NCBI RefSeq assembly: GCF_000961095.1 | Contig: NZ_CP011058.1 | Coordinates: forward strand, 2,941,501-3,005,500 | Reading direction: 5' to 3' | DNA: 64,000 nt | DNA from: Paenibacillus beijingensis | GTDB taxonomy: Bacteria; Bacillota; Bacilli; Paenibacillales; Paenibacillaceae | Shown: in pieces, positions 60,214 through 64,000 of the stretch | How the letters are laid out: each line of letters starts with the position of its first letter | How positions within the stretch are numbered: the first letter of the stretch is position 1 | Notes under the pieces: model-generated | What the model saw: only the letters and a program-made list of their open reading frames with translations | What the model was told of the DNA's origin: nothing | Databases searched by the model: none | Position numbers and translations under genes: made by a program

Positions 60214-61572
60214 CTACTTATAATCGCCCTGCAAGTAACGATAAAACGGTTCGTCAACCCAGAATGAGTACGATTCCAGTTGGATGTCCGGGTTCAGTTG
60301 TTTTAATCCGGCGGCTATCGCTGCCGTTTGATTACTTAGCGAAAACGTTTGGGCGTAATAGTTTCTGCTTGTTATTTTCGTATTGGAAATGATCTTGTAA
60401 TCTTGCATGGCCGTATCCGAAAAGTAAAGCGGCTGCCACCATGAGTCGGCAATTAGTCCCGTTTGATTGTCGCTGTCTTTTTTGGCGTATTTAAGGATGA
60501 TGCGCTGGAAGTCGTTCTTTTGCTCCACATTTTGAAATTCAAATGAAAGATCGTATTCCTTCGTATATGCGATGGAAGTGCCGTCTTCATCCTCGACAAT
60601 TTTATAATCCTGCGGGCCCCATTCTTTCAAATAAACGAAAGCGGAAGTTTTCGGTTCAAGCTGTACCTTCGCGTCAATTCCTTCGCTGCGCAGCAGACCG
60701 ATGAGCTGCAGTGCATGCACAATATTACTATGACCGTATGTTAGCGTAAGGTTTGGGTCAAAATGCGGGTCGTAGCGGGAATCCTTCAAATTATAGCCGG
60801 TCACCAGTTTTTGTTTTAATGCGGTATCGACGACGGATTGCAGCTGCTTGTCCTCGATAATATCCCGGGAAAGCCAAGCTTGATTGACGAGCCGGAAAAT
60901 ATCCGGATCCGATATGCGGCCAAGGTAATTTTCGTTTTGGCCATGGAAGGTAATGACGCGATCGAGCAGCATGGATGCGAAATTGCCGGAAGCCGGCTTT
61001 GACAAAGAGAATGAAGAGAATGAATCGGCAGGCAGCAGTCCAAGGTCTACGGCCGCCGCCAGCTCTTGGGAAGCTTGCGGGGATAGCGCGTTATTGCCGG
61101 TTATTCGTAATTTAGCCAGCGAGCGCTTTGTTTTCTCCGGAGAGTAAGTATAGGCCAACTCCTTCATGCCCGAAGCTTTAAGGGCAATCATGACGGCGTT
61201 GCTTTGGGTTAGTTGCCGGTCGGCATTAACGCTTAGTTGGGTAATAATGCCTTTGTCGTATAGAGCCGCAGCGGGCTCATAGTAAGGGCTGCCCTCTTGA
61301 AGATCGCTGAATGGTATCTTGTGACCGGTTGCCTTTAAATCAAGAATCTTCGCGACCACAACGATGAAATCGCCTTTGGTTAAGGAGTCGGGGATCGAGA
61401 GCCCGTAGCGCTCCTTCAAAGATTGTTTATGATCCGCCGCTTTTGACAACGGGGCCTGACCTTGCTTCACCGCTTGCGAATAAACATCGCTCTCCGGCCA
61501 GAAGCCGGATAACAGTAGAGCGGAAATAACAATTGAAACGAATATACGTACTGCTCCATTTGAAATTACCAT
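60214..61572 (-). CDS. S-layer homology domain protein
   Basis: 452 residues from the ATG at 61572 (GGGAGG eight bases upstream; longer readings have no ribosome site). A signal peptide spans the first 35 residues (IFVSIVISALLLSGFWP). An SLH-like region follows (TKGDFIVVVAKILDL; IPFSDLQEGSPYYEPAAALYDKGII), which anchors proteins to wall polymers. The C-terminal 200 residues are of unknown function, with HSNIVHALQLIGLLRSEGIDAKVQLEP resembling the helical part of transglutaminase-like folds. It is probably an exported surface protein. It stands alone. Confidence 0.75.
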   Translation of the reverse strand: MVISNGAVRIFVSIVISALLLSGFWPESDVYSQAVKQGQAPLSKAADHKQSLKERYGLSIPDSLTKGDFIVVVAKILDLKATGHKIPFSDLQEGSPYYEPAAALYDKGIITQLSVNADRQLTQSNAVMIALKASGMKELAYTYSPEKTKRSLAKLRITGNNALSPQASQELAAAVDLGLLPADSFSSFSLSKPASGNFASMLLDRVITFHGQNENYLGRISDPDIFRLVNQAWLSRDIIEDKQLQSVVDTALKQKLVTGYNLKDSRYDPHFDPNLTLTYGHSNIVHALQLIGLLRSEGIDAKVQLEPKTSAFVYLKEWGPQDYKIVEDEDGTSIAYTKEYDLSFEFQNVEQKNDFQRIILKYAKKDSDNQTGLIADSWWQPLYFSDTAMQDYKIISNTKITSRNYYAQTFSLSNQTAAIAAGLKQLNPDIQLESYSFWVDEPFYRYLQGDYK

Positions 61573-61961
61573 CCAAATATCCTCCCTGTAAGTGGATTGC
61601 TGACTCATTGCCTCAAAATCTAATAACGCATATTCATCACCCCCATAAGCAGTAAAGATGAGCCGCATCCCAGCGGCATCTGTTCTGTTCTGTGTTGTGG
61701 TACCGCACACAAAACGGGCATAAAACAACAAAATATCAAGCAGTAATTTTGTTATGGATTATAACATCGAGCCGCAAAAGAGGCAATATACCCAAAAAAA
61801 AGTTTGGAAAAAGGAAAAAATATGTTGATAAACGAATTTTCATGCATTATTATGTGAGTTAATGTTACGCAAGAAGATTTATGGGTCGTTATTTCAACTA
61901 CTTTAGTGACCGATTATGTTGTTATTTGTTTGAAAAGCCGCGATTGGCTGGAGAGGTGATC
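61573..61961. other. Divergent intergenic region before mtnA
   Basis: About 390 bases, AT-rich, between the SLH gene and mtnA. I looked for an S-box (SAM) riboswitch because of the pathway and did not see its core. No gene is supported. Confidence 0.5.
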
Positions 61962-63080
61962 ATGATGGGCACAGAACAAATTCAATCCGTATCGTTTGAC
62001 GGGAAGACGCTTCATATTTTAGATCAGACGAAATTGCCGGCATTAAAGCAATTTTTGCAAATTACAACGATTGAGCATTGCTGGCAAGCGATCAAGGAAC
62101 TGAAGGTGAGAGGGGCGCCGGCAATCGGCATCGCCGCCGCTTACGGGCTGTTTCTTGGTGTCAGAGACGTATGCTCATCGGCAACGTTCGACGAATTTGA
62201 TCATGTTTTTCAAGAGAAATCCGATTACTTGGCTTCCTCCCGCCCGACAGCCGTCAATCTGTTCTGGGCATTAAAGCGGATGCGCGCACGATTAATGGCT
62301 GAGAAGGGGCATTCGATCGAAGATTTGAAAGCGAAGCTGCTGCAGGAGGCGCACGCGATTAAAGCGGAGGATGAAGAGGTATGCCGCAGCATCGGGCTTC
62401 ACGGACTTTCTTTATTGCATGATGGAATGACCATTTTAACGCATTGCAACGCAGGGGGAATTGCAACGGCTAAATACGGCACAGCGCTGGCGCCGGTATA
62501 TTTGGCCAAAGAACACGGCTGGAACGTGAAGGTGTTTGCCGACGAGACGCGCCCTTTGCTGCAGGGATCCCGGTTAACAGCCTGGGAGCTGCAGGAAGCC
62601 GGTATTGACGTTACCTTAATTACCGACAGCATGGCTGCTTTCGTGATGGCGAAAGGCTGGGTGCAGGCCGTTATTGTCGGCTGCGACCGGGTTGCCGCGA
62701 ACGGTGACGTTGCCAACAAAATCGGTACTTACGGCCTCGCCCTGCTGGCGAAGGCTCACCAAATTCCGTTCTACGTGGCGGCTCCGATGTCGACGATCGA
62801 TATGGAAACAGCATCCGGCGCACATATTCCGATCGAAGAGCGGGATGCCCGTGAAATCATTAATGGATTCGGAGTGCCGACAGCTCCGGCTGACGTAAAG
62901 GTGTTCAATCCTGCCTTCGATGTAACGCCGAATGAGCTCATTACCGCCATCATTACGGAAAAAGGGATTGTCCGTCAGCCTTACCAGGAGTCGTTAATCG
63001 AGTTGTTCAAGGAGAAATCTGAAAATTCCATGCCGCAATACGGGAACAGCGAGGAAGGTAACCAACATGTTACAGCATGA
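61962..63080 (+). CDS. mtnA: 5-methylthioribose-1-phosphate isomerase (MtnA family)
   Basis: 372 residues. Converts 5-methylthioribose-1-phosphate (and in some species 5-deoxyribose-1-phosphate) to the ribulose form. Active-site Cys162 (LTHCNAGGIAT) and Asp242 (GCDRVAANGD) are present, as is the phosphate-binding KVRGAPAIGIAAA. GAGAGGTGATC precedes the ATG at 61962. Its end overlaps the class II aldolase by 14 bases. The pairing with an aldolase instead of the MtnW/X/D genes points to the DHAP shunt or 5-deoxyribose disposal. Confidence 0.93.
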   Translation: MMGTEQIQSVSFDGKTLHILDQTKLPALKQFLQITTIEHCWQAIKELKVRGAPAIGIAAAYGLFLGVRDVCSSATFDEFDHVFQEKSDYLASSRPTAVNLFWALKRMRARLMAEKGHSIEDLKAKLLQEAHAIKAEDEEVCRSIGLHGLSLLHDGMTILTHCNAGGIATAKYGTALAPVYLAKEHGWNVKVFADETRPLLQGSRLTAWELQEAGIDVTLITDSMAAFVMAKGWVQAVIVGCDRVAANGDVANKIGTYGLALLAKAHQIPFYVAAPMSTIDMETASGAHIPIEERDAREIINGFGVPTAPADVKVFNPAFDVTPNELITAIITEKGIVRQPYQESLIELFKEKSENSMPQYGNSEEGNQHVTA

Positions 63081-63909
63081 AGCGGACGATCGAGTAAAGC
63101 AGGACATTTGTGAGATTGGAAGGCGCGTGTACGAAAAAGGGTTCGTAGCCGCAAACGACGGCAACATCTCCGTTCGCACGGGAGAAGATGAAATTTGGAT
63201 TACGCCTACAGGCGTCAGTAAAGGCGAAATGACGCCGGATATGCTCATTAAAGTGAATCTTCAAGGCGAAGTGCTGCATGGCAGGCTGAAACCCACTTCG
63301 GAAATGAAGATGCATTTGAAAGTCTATGAAAAACGGTCGGATATCCGTGCGGTCATCCATGTTCATCCGCCGTATGCGACAGCGTTTGCGATTGCGGGCA
63401 TTCCGCTTGACCAGGCGACGATGCCGGAATCGGTCGTGCTGCTCGGCACGATCCCGGTCGCTGAATATGCTACACCTTCTACGGAGGATGTTCCGAAGAA
63501 GATTGAACAATATGTGGCAGGCCATAACGGGGTGCTGCTGGAAAATCACGGCGCGCTTACCTGGGGCCGCGATCTGCGCTCCGCTTATTATTTGATGGAG
63601 TCGCTGGAATTTTGCGCGAAAATCAATTGGATTGCGAACCAAATGAACGGCATGCGCGAGCTGTCTGTCGAGCAGGTTGCCGAGCTGGTCCAAATTAGAG
63701 AACGGATGGGGCTAAAAGGCGAGACGCCGACCGGTGCTGTCGCCGTTAACGGCAGAAATAAGGGATTGCCGGACAAGAGCGCCGTTCATGCTCCGATTTC
63801 TGACGACCAATTGGAGCGCATGGTGTGCAGGATTACGGCGTCCGTACTTAGCGGGCTGCAGCAGGATGGAGCGAGAAGGGGTGATGGAATTGCACAGCAT
63901 AATCGTTAA
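63067..63909 (+). CDS. Class II aldolase (5-methylthioribulose/5-deoxyribulose-1-phosphate aldolase type)
   Basis: 280 residues, longer than the 215-residue fuculose-phosphate aldolase because of a C-terminal tail (about 225-280). Features: ANDGNISVR substrate loop, Glu79 (TSEMKMHL), metal His98 and His100 (VIHVHPPYAT) and His161 (ENHGALTWG). MtnB dehydratases belong to the same superfamily, but the catalytic Glu and the mtnA-deaminase context favour an aldolase giving DHAP and an aldehyde. Overlaps mtnA and the next gene. Confidence 0.85.
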   Translation: MLQHEADDRVKQDICEIGRRVYEKGFVAANDGNISVRTGEDEIWITPTGVSKGEMTPDMLIKVNLQGEVLHGRLKPTSEMKMHLKVYEKRSDIRAVIHVHPPYATAFAIAGIPLDQATMPESVVLLGTIPVAEYATPSTEDVPKKIEQYVAGHNGVLLENHGALTWGRDLRSAYYLMESLEFCAKINWIANQMNGMRELSVEQVAELVQIRERMGLKGETPTGAVAVNGRNKGLPDKSAVHAPISDDQLERMVCRITASVLSGLQQDGARRGDGIAQHNR

Positions 63910-64000
63910 CGCCACCGTCATTACCGTTGATGAATCGAACCGGATTATCATGGATGGGGCCGTCGCCTTCAAAAACGGGGTCATTACATATGTCGGGGCT
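63884..64000 (+). CDS. Amidohydrolase N-terminus (MTA/SAH/5'-deoxyadenosine deaminase type), partial
   Basis: The first 39 codons of a gene cut by the window end. They read as the first beta-sandwich part of a TRZ/ATZ-type amidohydrolase (NATVITVDESNRI; GAVAFKNGVITYVG). In this operon the fitting function is a deaminase of methylthioadenosine, S-adenosylhomocysteine or 5'-deoxyadenosine. AAGGGG precedes the start, and it overlaps the aldolase by 26 bases. Confidence 0.7.
   Translation, partial: MELHSIIVNATVITVDESNRIIMDGAVAFKNGVITYVGA

Noticed and set aside
61740..61961. SAM (S-box) riboswitch before mtnA
   Set aside because: Expected from the pathway, but the conserved S-box core and terminator were not found.

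Overview
The window reads as a chromosomal segment of a spore-forming, facultatively anaerobic Gram-positive bacterium of the Paenibacillus/Cohnella type. Grounds: strong AGGAGG-type ribosome binding sites, frequent TTG and GTG starts, a SleB-like cortex hydrolase, an S-layer-homology protein, a Bacillus-type Fnr with a C-terminal cysteine cluster, moderately high GC, and the IS and repeat repertoire. The genus is an inference.

Positions 1-9000 hold an oxygen/nitrate regulatory block: an alpha/beta hydrolase, a TetR regulator with palindromes on both sides, an acetate-kinase-like gene with altered active-site residues, a formate/nitrite transporter, fnr, and an nreA-nreC-nreB set with an NreC-like palindrome at its promoter. 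An acyltransferase follows. Then comes a 51-residue zinc-ribbon protein behind a textbook class II Fnr promoter.

Positions 9000-20930 hold a catabolic cluster controlled by a GntR/FCD repressor: acetamidase/formamidase, alanine dehydrogenase, the repressor, a nitrilase-fold amidase, an HpcH/HpaI aldolase, a five-gene peptide-type ABC importer, an esterase and an RraA-like protein. Three promoters carry the same TTGTATACA palindrome over the start of transcription. The enzymes fit a pathway in which amidases free ammonia, an aldolase frees pyruvate or a related oxo-acid, and alanine dehydrogenase joins the two.

Positions 20950-27500 hold fermentation genes: mobA (with a lost metal-site Asp), adhE, pflB and pflA. 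Positions 27500-30200 are gene-poor, with a 44-bp tandem array whose copies alternate at one base and a degenerate IS1595-type transposase gene whose promoter carries two LexA-like boxes.

Positions 30200-43200 hold an iron-type ABC importer, a MerR regulator with a 19-bp-spacer promoter facing a reductase gene, an M20 amidohydrolase, a YrdB-like membrane protein, a DinB protein, two tandem lipases (the first lacking its nucleophile), an orphan BMP lipoprotein and a cortex hydrolase.

Positions 43300-60200 hold a second GntR regulon: a decayed yitT, the regulator, a branched-chain-amino-acid-type ABC importer, a 2-hydroxyacid dehydrogenase, a RocB-like hydrolase, gabT and gabD. This is followed by a scrambled zone with a BASS transporter, a solitary TnpB element inserted in a duplicated gabD/glcD junction, and broken glcD and glcF genes. 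The end of the window (60200-64000) has an SLH protein and the start of a mtnA / class II aldolase / amidohydrolase operon, which fits the DHAP shunt (5-deoxyribose disposal) for SAM by-products.
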